Below, piece after piece: positions 26,267-34,540 of a stretch of 64,000 bases of DNA. The position numbers and the translations under genes are program-made. The notes under the pieces were generated by a model. The model worked only from the letters and a program-made list of their open reading frames with translations. It was not told the DNA's origin and did no database searches. The number at the start of each line of letters is the position of its first letter. The stretch's first letter is position 1. The DNA is taken from the NCBI GenBank assembly GCA_030429705.1, contig JAUIES010000003.1, forward strand, positions 310,001 to 374,000, given 5' to 3'. This DNA comes from Phycisphaerae bacterium (GTDB taxonomy: Bacteria; Planctomycetota; Phycisphaerae; Phycisphaerales; UBA1924).

Positions 26267-26396
26267 GCCCCCTCCCTCACGGTCGGGGCTCGATGTGGAT
26301 CCCCCTTTTTGAGGTTCATGGTTCTTTGAGGGACTCCCTCGCTTGCGCTTCGGGCTCGTTGATGTCTTTCCCTCGCTGACGATTCGGGTTCGTTGG
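26267..26396. repeat. Intergenic repeat pair at convergent gene ends (copy 2)
   Basis: Between the protease and ispG stop codons lie the inverted counterparts of the motifs at 23794-23868: a perfect 26-base match at 26267-26292 and a 21-base match at 26338-26358. A degenerate third motif (CCCTCGCTGACGATTCGGG) starts near 26371. The rest of the 177-base gap holds nothing else I recognise. Confidence 0.78.
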
Positions 26397-26400
26397 GGGC

Positions 26401-27690
26401 TTAGTGCGTTTCGCCGATGGTCAGCCGGGCGGCCGCCATCTTCTCCCAGCCGCTCCCCAGTTCGCCAATCGGGTCGGGGGGGACGATATCGACGCGTTTC
26501 TGACCCAGCGTTACTTCGCCGCTGAGGACGCGATCCTGAAATGACACGCATTCAGCCAGCAGTCGATCGAGAATGTCAACTTCGGGCACGGTCGCGACCT
26601 TTTCGCCCTGCACATAGATAATGCCCTTACGATCACCGGCAAAGACCGCGACATCCGCACCCTCAGCCTCGCCCGGGCCATTGACGACGCAGCCCATGAC
26701 CGCAACCTTCATCGGCACCGTAATCGCTTCTTCCAGTTTCTTGTGGACATCCTGCGTGAGCGTGAACAGATCAACCTGAATGCGGCCACAGGTGGGGCAG
26801 GCGATCAGTTCCGCACCCTTGCGCTCGCGCAGTCCAAGCGTGTAAAGCAACTCCAAGCCGTCCTGAACTTCATAGATTGGGTCATTGGCGTAACTGATGC
26901 GAATCGTGTCACCCATGCCATTGGCGAGCAGTGTGCCGAGCGCAACCACGCTGCGGATGCATCCAGTCTCCTTTGGCCCCGCGTGCGTCACACCCAGATG
27001 GAGCGGGTGATCGAACCGATTCGCAATCTCGGTGTAGGCATCAATCACGAGTGACGCATCCATTGATTTCGCCGAGATCACGATGTCAAAGAAGTCATTA
27101 TCGTAGAAAATATCGAGGTACTCTTCGAGTTTGGCAATCATGATTGCGAGCATGTACCCGTGCTTGTGTTCGCTGAAGACGGCTCCGAGTTCCTTGGCAC
27201 GCTTTTGCTTGTCTTTGCGTTCGACGATCGAGCCTTCGTTTACGCCCACGCGAATCGGAATTCCCGCGTCCTTGCACGCACGAATGACATCTTCAACCTG
27301 AGCCCGGTCGTTGATGTTGCCCGGGTTGAGGCGGATCTTGTGCACCCCGGCTTCGACGGCTTCGAGTGCCCGTTTGAAATGAAAATGAACATCCGCCACG
27401 ATCGGGACCGTGGTCTGCTTGAGAATCTCGGCCAGCGCTTCGGTGTCCTTGCGTTCTGGCACCGCGACCCGCACGATGTCGGCTCCGGCGGTTTGCAGTT
27501 TTTCGATCTCAGCCACACAACGATCGATATCGTGCGTATAGCCAGCCGTCATGGTCTGCACCGAAACGGGAGCGGGTCGACTGGCGGTGGTAGGGGCATC
27601 CGGCCCGTGTTCCTTCCCGCCCCCGATGCGGACGATACCGGTGCGATCATTGCCGATCGAGACTTGTCGTGTTGGTCTGCGTGGTGTCAT
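26401..27690 (-). CDS. ispG: 4-hydroxy-3-methylbut-2-enyl diphosphate synthase (IspG/GcpE)
   Basis: A 429-residue enzyme of the MEP isoprenoid pathway that reductively converts the cyclic diphosphate MEcPP to HMBPP. Landmarks: VSVQTMTAGYTHDI near the N-terminus, IVRVAVPE, IVADVHFHF, KIRLNPGNI, and the [4Fe-4S] ligand motifs IACPTCGRIQVDL and VMGCVVNGPGEAEGADV. The reductant may be ferredoxin or flavodoxin, which makes the FNR-type gene at 7313 a plausible electron supplier. Compared with typical bacterial IspG it has a longer N-terminus and a C-terminal tail of about 50 residues. It is encoded alone on the minus strand. Confidence 0.96.
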   Translation of the reverse strand: MTPRRPTRQVSIGNDRTGIVRIGGGKEHGPDAPTTASRPAPVSVQTMTAGYTHDIDRCVAEIEKLQTAGADIVRVAVPERKDTEALAEILKQTTVPIVADVHFHFKRALEAVEAGVHKIRLNPGNINDRAQVEDVIRACKDAGIPIRVGVNEGSIVERKDKQKRAKELGAVFSEHKHGYMLAIMIAKLEEYLDIFYDNDFFDIVISAKSMDASLVIDAYTEIANRFDHPLHLGVTHAGPKETGCIRSVVALGTLLANGMGDTIRISYANDPIYEVQDGLELLYTLGLRERKGAELIACPTCGRIQVDLFTLTQDVHKKLEEAITVPMKVAVMGCVVNGPGEAEGADVAVFAGDRKGIIYVQGEKVATVPEVDILDRLLAECVSFQDRVLSGEVTLGQKRVDIVPPDPIGELGSGWEKMAAARLTIGETH

Positions 27691-27738
27691 CGTGTGATGG
27701 TACGACGGCAGCCGCCAAAAAGGTCGGCCCCGATCGGT

Positions 27739-30700
27739 TCAACTTGCGAGCATGCCTTTGAGATACTGCCCGGTGTACGAACCTTTGATCTTGGATACCT
27801 GCTCTGGTGTGCCGGTCGCGACAATGGTCCCGCCATTATCTCCGCCTTCCGGCCCGAGGTCGATGAGCCAGTCGGCGCACTTGATGACATCGAGATTGTG
27901 TTCGATGATGACGAGCGTGTTGTTGGCATCTGCAAGTTTCGTCAGCACTTCCAGCAACTTGCGGATGTCTTCAAAGTGAAGCCCCGTCGTCGGCTCGTCC
28001 AGAATATACAGCGAGTGTTCGGGCGAAGGCGTGCCGTCGTATCGCGTGCCTTTGCCCAGTTCGGTTGCCAGTTTCACACGCTGGGCTTCCCCCCCAGAGA
28101 GTTGTGTGGACGGCTGACCCAGTGTGATATAGCCGAGCCCGACGCTGTTCAGGCACTCAGCAAACCGTAAGATCTTCGGATGATTCTCGAAGAAAGAGCA
28201 CGATTCCTCGACGGTCATCGCAAGGACATCGGCGATGTTCTTGTCGCGGTAAGTCACTTCAAGCGTTTCGCGGTTGTATCGCTTCCCGCGGCACACCTCG
28301 CACTCCACATACACATCTGGCAGGAAGTGCATTTCGATTTTCTTGAGCCCTTGCCCCTGGCATGCTTCACACCGTCCGCCGCCCTTGTTCGCGGGTACAT
28401 TAAAACTGAATCGCCCGGGTTTGTACGCCCGGATTTTGGCCTCCTTGGTGGCTGTGAATACCTTCCGAATCTCGTCAAAAATACCGGTGTAGGTCGCCGG
28501 GTTGCTGCGGGGGGTTCGACCGATCGGGCTCTGGTCCACTTCAATCACGCGGTCAACATGGTGCAGCCCGTTGATGCGCGTGTGTGCGCCCGGTCGGTGC
28601 CGCCCGCCCAGCAGGTGCTGCCGGACGCCAGCGAGCAATATGTCGTTGACGAGCGTTGACTTGCCAGAGCCCGAGACACCCGTCACGCACACCACCCCCC
28701 CGGTGGGGAATGCTGCATCCACCTTCTTGAGGTTGTGTTCTGCGGCCCCTTTGATTGTGATCGACTTTTTGTCGTTCAATTTGCGGCGCTTCGTGGGCAC
28801 CTCGATTGTCCGCCGCCCAGCCAGATAATCGCCGGTCAGGCTGCCGTTGGCTTGACAAATATCGTTGACGGTTCCCTGCGCGACGACTTCGCCGCCATGG
28901 ACACCCGGTCCAGGGCCGATATCGAGGACATGGTCGGCCGACCGAATCATGTCTTCGTCGTGCTCGACAACGAGGACCGTGTTGCCGATGTCGGTCAGAT
29001 GGCGCAGGGTCGAAATCAACCGGTCATTATCGCGCTGGTGGAGTCCGATCGTTGGTTCATCGAGTACATAGCACGCTCCGACGAGTCCGGAGCCGACCTG
29101 TGTCGCCAGACGAATGCGTTGGGCCTCCCCGCCGGAGAGCGTCGCGGTTCGCCGGTCCAGACTGAGGTACTCAAGTCCGACGCTGGTTAGAAACCGCAGC
29201 CGATTCCCAACTTCGCGCATGATGGGCTCTGCGATCTGCTCCTGCTCTTTCGTCAGTTTCAGCCCATCGATGAACGCGATGGCATCATCGATGTTCAGCC
29301 GACTCAGTTCGGAGATGTTCAGCATCGTGCCGTTGTTCGTCGGCCGCCCGATGACCGAATCGCTGAACGCCCGATTGGTGTCGGCTGCGTGTTTGCTTTC
29401 GATCAGCACATGCATCGCTTCAATGCGAAGCCGATCGCCGCAGCAGTCAGGGCACTCGCGCTCGTCTTGAAACTGGTTCAGATGATCCTTGACCCAGGTC
29501 GATTCAGTCTTGTGAAACCAGGCGCTGAGCATCGGCATCACGCCAGCCCATTTCTTGCCAGGTTCCCCGTACAGCAGATCTTTATACACCGTCGGGTCGA
29601 GCGAACCGATCGGCGACGACATGGATATGTTCCTCGCGCGGCAGTAACGGCGCAGCACCCGCGGATAGATCATCCCCCCCGGACCGTTCTTCTTGAACGG
29701 AGCGATCGCGCCAGCCGACAAAGATCGATCTTGATCAGGAATCACCAGTTCTTCATCAAATTCGAGGATAGCGCCAAGGCCATGACAAGTCGGGCACGCG
29801 CCAAACGGGCTGTTAAAACTGAACAGGCGTGGCGATAACTCCTCGAGAGCAATCTCAGGATGATCCGGATCGGCGAAGTTCGTCGAAAATGTCTGATCGA
29901 CCCACCCGGGTTCGGCAGACTCTGATTTCGCTTCGGTCGCGATGATGACCGTGCCTTCGGTCAGTTTCAGCGACGATTCGACTGACTCAGCGAGCCGCTG
30001 GCGGGCATCTGGCTTGACCACAACGCGATCGACGACCGCTTCAATCGTGTGCTTCTTGTGGCGATGCAGATCGAGCGGATTCTCGCTCTCGCTTGTGAGC
30101 GCATCGCGCAGGTCGGCGATAATGCCGTTGGCTCGGACACGCGTCCATCCTTGCTTGAACAGGTCTTCAAGCGCATCGCGGTGGAAGCCCTTCTTGCCTC
30201 TCAGGACCGGCGCCAACACCATGAGCCGTGTGCCCTCTTGCATCTGCATGATCGCATCAACGATTTGCGTTGCACTGCTTGATGCGATCCGGGTACCTGA
30301 TCGCGAGACAACGGTGCCGTCTTTCTTCTGCTTGGTCACCGCCCAACTGCGAGGCGTGCCGCAACGGGCGAACAACAGTCGCAGGTAATCATAAATCTCG
30401 GTCGTCGTTGCGACCGTCGACCGAGGGTTGTGCGAAGCCGACCGTTGCTCAATCGCGATGGTGGGGGGTATGCCTTCGACCTCTTCGACATCAGGCTTCT
30501 TCAGTTGGTCGAGAAACTGCCGGGCATACGCGGACAGCGACTCCATGTACTTGCGCTGGCCTTCCGCAAAGATCGTGTCAAACGCGAGCGAACTCTTCCC
30601 CGAGCCCGAAAGCCCGGTGATGACCACCAGTTGATCGCGCGGGATCGTGACATTGATGCCTTTGAGATTGTGCTCGCGTGCACCGCGCACATGGATCGCG

Positions 30701-30840
30701 CGCTCCGAATTCGGATTACGCCGCGGCGATTGATTCGCCGCCGCTTTCGCATTCTTTTTTGACTTTGGTTTGGGCTCGATCATCGTTTTCCTTGTCGATC
30801 GAGCAGGCCGCGCCGAACGGCGCGCGGTCGTGTTAGGCAT
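27739..30840 (-). CDS. uvrA: Excinuclease ABC subunit A (UvrA)
   Basis: A 1033-residue ATPase of nucleotide excision repair. The first ABC half has Walker A GLSGSGKSS, the zinc finger halves CPTCHGLG and CPDCCGDRL, and signature LSGGEAQRIRLATQ. The second half has Walker A GVSGSGKSTLVND, the zinc finger CEACQGQG...CEVCRGKRYN that contacts DNA, and LSGGEAQRVKLATEL. It scans DNA for lesions with UvrB. A basic N-terminal extension of about 45 residues precedes the core; ATG 30783, with AAGGAAAAC upstream, would remove 19 of them. It follows a small membrane-protein gene and uvrB on the same strand, with 72 bp before it. Confidence 0.96.
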   Translation of the reverse strand: MPNTTARRSARPARSTRKTMIEPKPKSKKNAKAAANQSPRRNPNSERAIHVRGAREHNLKGINVTIPRDQLVVITGLSGSGKSSLAFDTIFAEGQRKYMESLSAYARQFLDQLKKPDVEEVEGIPPTIAIEQRSASHNPRSTVATTTEIYDYLRLLFARCGTPRSWAVTKQKKDGTVVSRSGTRIASSSATQIVDAIMQMQEGTRLMVLAPVLRGKKGFHRDALEDLFKQGWTRVRANGIIADLRDALTSESENPLDLHRHKKHTIEAVVDRVVVKPDARQRLAESVESSLKLTEGTVIIATEAKSESAEPGWVDQTFSTNFADPDHPEIALEELSPRLFSFNSPFGACPTCHGLGAILEFDEELVIPDQDRSLSAGAIAPFKKNGPGGMIYPRVLRRYCRARNISMSSPIGSLDPTVYKDLLYGEPGKKWAGVMPMLSAWFHKTESTWVKDHLNQFQDERECPDCCGDRLRIEAMHVLIESKHAADTNRAFSDSVIGRPTNNGTMLNISELSRLNIDDAIAFIDGLKLTKEQEQIAEPIMREVGNRLRFLTSVGLEYLSLDRRTATLSGGEAQRIRLATQVGSGLVGACYVLDEPTIGLHQRDNDRLISTLRHLTDIGNTVLVVEHDEDMIRSADHVLDIGPGPGVHGGEVVAQGTVNDICQANGSLTGDYLAGRRTIEVPTKRRKLNDKKSITIKGAAEHNLKKVDAAFPTGGVVCVTGVSGSGKSTLVNDILLAGVRQHLLGGRHRPGAHTRINGLHHVDRVIEVDQSPIGRTPRSNPATYTGIFDEIRKVFTATKEAKIRAYKPGRFSFNVPANKGGGRCEACQGQGLKKIEMHFLPDVYVECEVCRGKRYNRETLEVTYRDKNIADVLAMTVEESCSFFENHPKILRFAECLNSVGLGYITLGQPSTQLSGGEAQRVKLATELGKGTRYDGTPSPEHSLYILDEPTTGLHFEDIRKLLEVLTKLADANNTLVIIEHNLDVIKCADWLIDLGPEGGDNGGTIVATGTPEQVSKIKGSYTGQYLKGMLAS

Positions 30841-30912
30841 CGTTTCGACTCCATTCGCAAAAAGATGGTAGCCTGCTTTGACGAGTTCCTTGGCTCTGAG
30901 TATGAGCCGAAG

Positions 30913-31113
30913 TCAGCCGCCCTCAGGTTTGCTTGCTTGGTCCTCGATCTGTTCGTCTTCGACCTGCGAAGAGGGCGGCGGTTGACTGTTCCTCGCTCGA
31001 ACTTTCTGCACCTGAATCCACCCGAGAAGGAGCAATCCGACCGAAATGCCCAGAGCGTAGTACCCCAGTCGCTGCATGAATGTACTGCCGGTGTCAGGCG
31101 CGTTGGGTCGCAT
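30913..31113 (-). CDS. Small single-pass membrane protein between uvrB and uvrA
   Basis: A 66-residue protein with one clear transmembrane segment (GYYALGISVGLLLLGWIQV, about residues 17-35) and a hydrophilic, acidic C-terminal tail ending PEGG. The ATG at 31113 is preceded by GAGGCTGAACC. It starts 43 bp after the uvrB stop and ends 73 bp before uvrA, on the same strand, so it is probably co-transcribed with the repair genes. I know no family for it. The lack of any antisense competitor and the good membrane helix support a real gene. Confidence 0.68.
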   Translation of the reverse strand: MRPNAPDTGSTFMQRLGYYALGISVGLLLLGWIQVQKVRARNSQPPPSSQVEDEQIEDQASKPEGG

Positions 31114-31155
31114 GGTTCAGCCTCTGCCTCTCTCGCTCAAAAACGGTCCATTGCA

Positions 31156-33393
31156 TCATTGCTTGCCAGGGCGTCCTGACGCAGATTTATGTTTCTTGCC
31201 TTTGCGTGTCCGCTTGGGCATGGTGCCGGTCTCAATGTCGCTTCGGCGGAGCAACAAGGGTACGCCAGCATCCGAATGTTGAGTCATCAACTCGCGCACC
31301 TTGGCCAATTGATCACGCGCTGTTGCCGCCCGTTCAAACTCGAGATTTGCAGCGGCTTCACGCATCTCCGCTTCAAGTTCCGACTCAAGAATCGTTGCTT
31401 CCATGGTCGGCTCGTCAGAATCCACAGCCGCCCGCGCTTGTTTGCGGGCTTTGAGTTCACTCTCGATGCCGCGACGAATCTCCTTCTGAATTGTCTCGGG
31501 CGTGATGTTGTGCTCTGCGTTGTACGCGATCTGTTTCTCGCGGCGTCGTTCAGTCTCTTCGATGGCAGCCTGCATGCTCGGTGTCATGGTGTCCGCGTAC
31601 ATCACGACCTCGGCCTGGGCATTGCGAGCGGCTCGCCCCATCTGTTGAATCAAACTCGTTGTGCTGCGCAGGAATCCTTCCTTGTCCGCATCCAGAATGC
31701 ACACGAGGGATACCTCCGGTAGATCCAGCCCTTCACGCAAGAGATTGACGCCGACCAGCACATCAAAAACACCCTCGCGAAGTTCTGTGAGAATCTCGAC
31801 CCGTTCAAGTGTGTCAATTTCTGAGTGCAAGTATCGCACGCGAAGCCCTTGCTTGTCGAGGTATTCAGTCAGGTCCTCGCACAGTCGTTTCGTCAGGGCG
31901 GTGACCAAAACGCGTTCACCTCGCGTCGTTCTCTCGCGGCAACGCTCAAGCACATCGGCCACCTGTCCGCGAGCGCCGACAATCTCCACCGTTGGGTCGA
32001 GCAAACCGGTCGGGCGGATGACCTGTTCAGCAACGACACCGCCGCACTGTTCGAGTTCATACGGACCGGGCGTGGCGCTCACATAGACCGTCTGCGGAAT
32101 CATGGCTTCAAACTCTTCAAAGCGAAGCGGACGGTTATCCAGAGCGCTTGGCAGCCGGAAACCGTGTTCAACAAGCACCTTTTTGCGCGCCTGGTCACCG
32201 TTGTACATCGCTCGTATCTGAGGCAGGGTCACATGACTTTCGTCGATTATCAGCAGCCAGTCGTTCAGGTTTCGGCGGAGACTCTGCGTGGCGGTGGGGG
32301 TGAGCGGGCCATTCGCCAGTTGTTCACTCAGGCGCCGAGCATTATCACCGATCGGTGCAGCATCAAGCGCATCGGCCGACTGGCGTGGGGGGGCAAAATC
32401 AAAGTAGTCGAGGAGCGTATACGGACGCTCGCCAGGTTCACGCCCATCCATGAATCGGCTGTAGTTTTCCACACCAGAGCAATATCCGACCTCTTCGATC
32501 ATCTCGAGGTCATACTTGGTGCGTGCCATCAGCCGCTGGGCTTCGAGCAGTTTGCCTTGCGACCGCAGCGCCATCACATGTTCGTCGAGTTCCGATCGAA
32601 TCCCGTCGAGAGCCGTCTTGAGTTGGTCATCCGGCATGACATAGTGAACAGCCGGGAACAGAAAAAACTGGCGTTCTTCAGCAAGCAGTTCGCCACTGGT
32701 CGGATTGATCAGTTCAACTTTTTCTATCTCGTCGCCGAAGAGTTCGACTCGCACAGCGAACTTTTCGTATGCCGGCCAGATATCGATGGTGTCGCCGCGA
32801 GCGCGAAAACACCCTCGTTTCCATTCAATCTCGGACCGTTGATACTGCATGCTGCTCAGAGACAGGAAGAAATCGCGGCGGGAAATCTCGCTCCCCCGCG
32901 TGATCGTCAGCACTTTCTGTGCGTATGCCAGAGGCGACCCAAGACCGAAGATGCATGACACTGAGGCAACCACAATCGAATCGCGGCGACTCAAGAGGCT
33001 GCTCGTCGAAGCAAGTCTGAGTTGATCGAGATCGTCGTTGCGGCTCGCGTCTTTCTCAATGTAAATGTCGCGAGCCGCGATGTACGCTTCCGGCTGATAG
33101 AAGTCGTAGTAACTGACAAAGTAGTTGACGCTGTTGTGCGGAAAGAACGCGCGAAGTTCTTCAAAGAGTTGGGCTGCAAGTGTCTTGTTGTGACTGATAA
33201 TGAGCGTCGGTTTGCCAAGATCGGCAATGACATTGGCCATTGTGAATGTCTTGCCCGTGCCAGTGGCACCAAGAAGACACGAATGCCGCTCGCCACGACG
33301 AACGCGGTCCGCGATCTCACCGATTGCCCGAGGCTGATCGCCCATCGGTTGGAAATCACTGACAACCTGAAATGGACTGGATTCTGAAAGCAT
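31156..33393 (-). CDS. uvrB: Excinuclease ABC subunit B (UvrB)
   Basis: A 745-residue repair helicase. Landmarks: Walker A GATGTGKTFTM, the beta-hairpin YFVSYYDFYQPEAYI, LLIIDESHVTLPQIRAMYNGDQARK (Walker B region), motif V-VI (LVGVNLLREGLDLPEVSLV, QMGRAARNA), and the C-terminal UVR motif LEAEMREAAANLEFERAATARDQ that contacts UvrC. It verifies damage handed over by UvrA. A short Lys-rich tail (KRTRKGKKHKSASGRPGKQ) extends the C-terminus. It is the first gene of the apparent uvrB - small gene - uvrA unit, which has no uvrC. Confidence 0.97.
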   Translation of the reverse strand: MLSESSPFQVVSDFQPMGDQPRAIGEIADRVRRGERHSCLLGATGTGKTFTMANVIADLGKPTLIISHNKTLAAQLFEELRAFFPHNSVNYFVSYYDFYQPEAYIAARDIYIEKDASRNDDLDQLRLASTSSLLSRRDSIVVASVSCIFGLGSPLAYAQKVLTITRGSEISRRDFFLSLSSMQYQRSEIEWKRGCFRARGDTIDIWPAYEKFAVRVELFGDEIEKVELINPTSGELLAEERQFFLFPAVHYVMPDDQLKTALDGIRSELDEHVMALRSQGKLLEAQRLMARTKYDLEMIEEVGYCSGVENYSRFMDGREPGERPYTLLDYFDFAPPRQSADALDAAPIGDNARRLSEQLANGPLTPTATQSLRRNLNDWLLIIDESHVTLPQIRAMYNGDQARKKVLVEHGFRLPSALDNRPLRFEEFEAMIPQTVYVSATPGPYELEQCGGVVAEQVIRPTGLLDPTVEIVGARGQVADVLERCRERTTRGERVLVTALTKRLCEDLTEYLDKQGLRVRYLHSEIDTLERVEILTELREGVFDVLVGVNLLREGLDLPEVSLVCILDADKEGFLRSTTSLIQQMGRAARNAQAEVVMYADTMTPSMQAAIEETERRREKQIAYNAEHNITPETIQKEIRRGIESELKARKQARAAVDSDEPTMEATILESELEAEMREAAANLEFERAATARDQLAKVRELMTQHSDAGVPLLLRRSDIETGTMPKRTRKGKKHKSASGRPGKQ

Positions 33394-33457
33394 GGCGTGA
33401 TTGTAGAACGCCTTTCAAGACCCAAACACAAAAACCTCAGAATCGAGTTGAACGAAT

Positions 33458-33485
33458 CTATATGTGACTGTATAGTCACATATAG
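33458..33485. promoter_or_regulatory. Perfect 12-bp inverted repeat, probable ArsR-type operator
   Basis: CTATATGTGACT (33458-33469) and its exact complement AGTCACATATAG (33474-33485) are separated by 4 bases. The site lies 45 bp before the ATG of the ArsR/SRPBCC gene. ArsR-family repressors bind such AT-rich palindromes as dimers, so autoregulation is likely. It also lies between that gene and the divergent uvrB (73 bp from uvrB's start), so effects on uvrB are conceivable. Confidence 0.82.
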
Positions 33486-33530
33486 AGCACCTGGTATCGA
33501 TCAGGGCGAACCTGATGAGAAGGGAGCGTC

Positions 33531-34319
33531 ATGGACGGCGCAGTTGATAACCCGACCGATGTCATCTGGAGAGCGCTATCCGACCCCACACGCAGGACTT
33601 TGCTGGACCGATTACGGACCGGTCCCAAGACCACTGGCGACCTCGTGGCATCAGTTCACGGCATGTCGAGGTTTGGGGTGATGAAGCACTTGGGTGTCCT
33701 GGTGGATGCCGGTCTTGTCACCGCTCGCAAGGAGGGGCGTCAACGTTGGAATCATCTGAACGCCGTGCCATTGAAGCTCGTCTTCGATCGGTGGGTCAGC
33801 AAATACGAGGATCAATGGGCCGACGCGTTGATTCGGCTCAAAAACACAGCAGAAGGGGAACATGAGATGAGTACCAAACTTCTTGATTCGCAGCCACGCA
33901 ACGCACAGATCGCGCTCGAGATCGATATCAATGCCCCGCGTGCGGATATCTTCCGCGTGTGGCTGGAAGAGCCTCACAAGTGGTTCTATGAGAACGAGGA
34001 ATCCAGAGACGCAACACCGACGCGCATCGAACCAAAAATGGGTGGGAAGTGGTACCTGGAGTTGCCCAACGGCGGATTCAATGTCATCGCCGAGATCACC
34101 ATGATCAAACCCAACAACAAGATTCGGTTCAAAGGTGACTGCACCTGTCCAGAGGCGTTCATGGCCAACATGACCGTCGCATTCGAAGATATCCAAGGCG
34201 GGACGAAGGTCACGATTGATCATCGCATGTCCGGTGAGTTTTCGGACGAGCATGTGACCGGATTCCAGGAAGGCTGGCTCGACGGGCTGACCAAACTCAA
34301 GACGCTCATGGAAGCGTGA
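33531..34319 (+). CDS. ArsR-type regulator fused to an SRPBCC (AHSA1-like) domain
   Basis: A 262-residue two-domain protein. Residues 1-95 form a winged helix of the ArsR family (DVIWRALSDPTRRTLLDRLRTGPKTTGDL, then FGVMKHLGVLVDAGLV as recognition region). Residues 120-262 match the SRPBCC/AHSA1 ligand-binding fold (INAPRADIFRVWLEEPHKWF, PKMGGKWYLEL, FQEGWLDGLTKLKTLM). The SRPBCC part probably senses a hydrophobic small molecule and controls DNA binding by the first domain. Elsewhere these are usually two adjacent genes. No metal-binding Cys pair is seen in the ArsR part. AGGGAG precedes the ATG, and the palindrome upstream is its likely operator. No co-transcribed target gene follows. Confidence 0.9.
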   Translation: MDGAVDNPTDVIWRALSDPTRRTLLDRLRTGPKTTGDLVASVHGMSRFGVMKHLGVLVDAGLVTARKEGRQRWNHLNAVPLKLVFDRWVSKYEDQWADALIRLKNTAEGEHEMSTKLLDSQPRNAQIALEIDINAPRADIFRVWLEEPHKWFYENEESRDATPTRIEPKMGGKWYLELPNGGFNVIAEITMIKPNNKIRFKGDCTCPEAFMANMTVAFEDIQGGTKVTIDHRMSGEFSDEHVTGFQEGWLDGLTKLKTLMEA

Positions 34320-34540
34320 CCCGGATCTGACGCGAAAAACCCACGGTGCGGCAATATCGGGCATATTCTGTTCGTCATGCAGGCATCCTCGCACTCGAAT
34401 TGTGCGAATAGTGTCTGGAACAGGGGTGCGCACGCACCTGTACGAGGGGTTCTGCCGATGTCGTGATGGGCATACGCCTGCGCAAGCGGGTGGATGCTGT
34501 CACGAGTTGGCTTTTTTCGCTTTGAGGAAGGGTTATTGAA

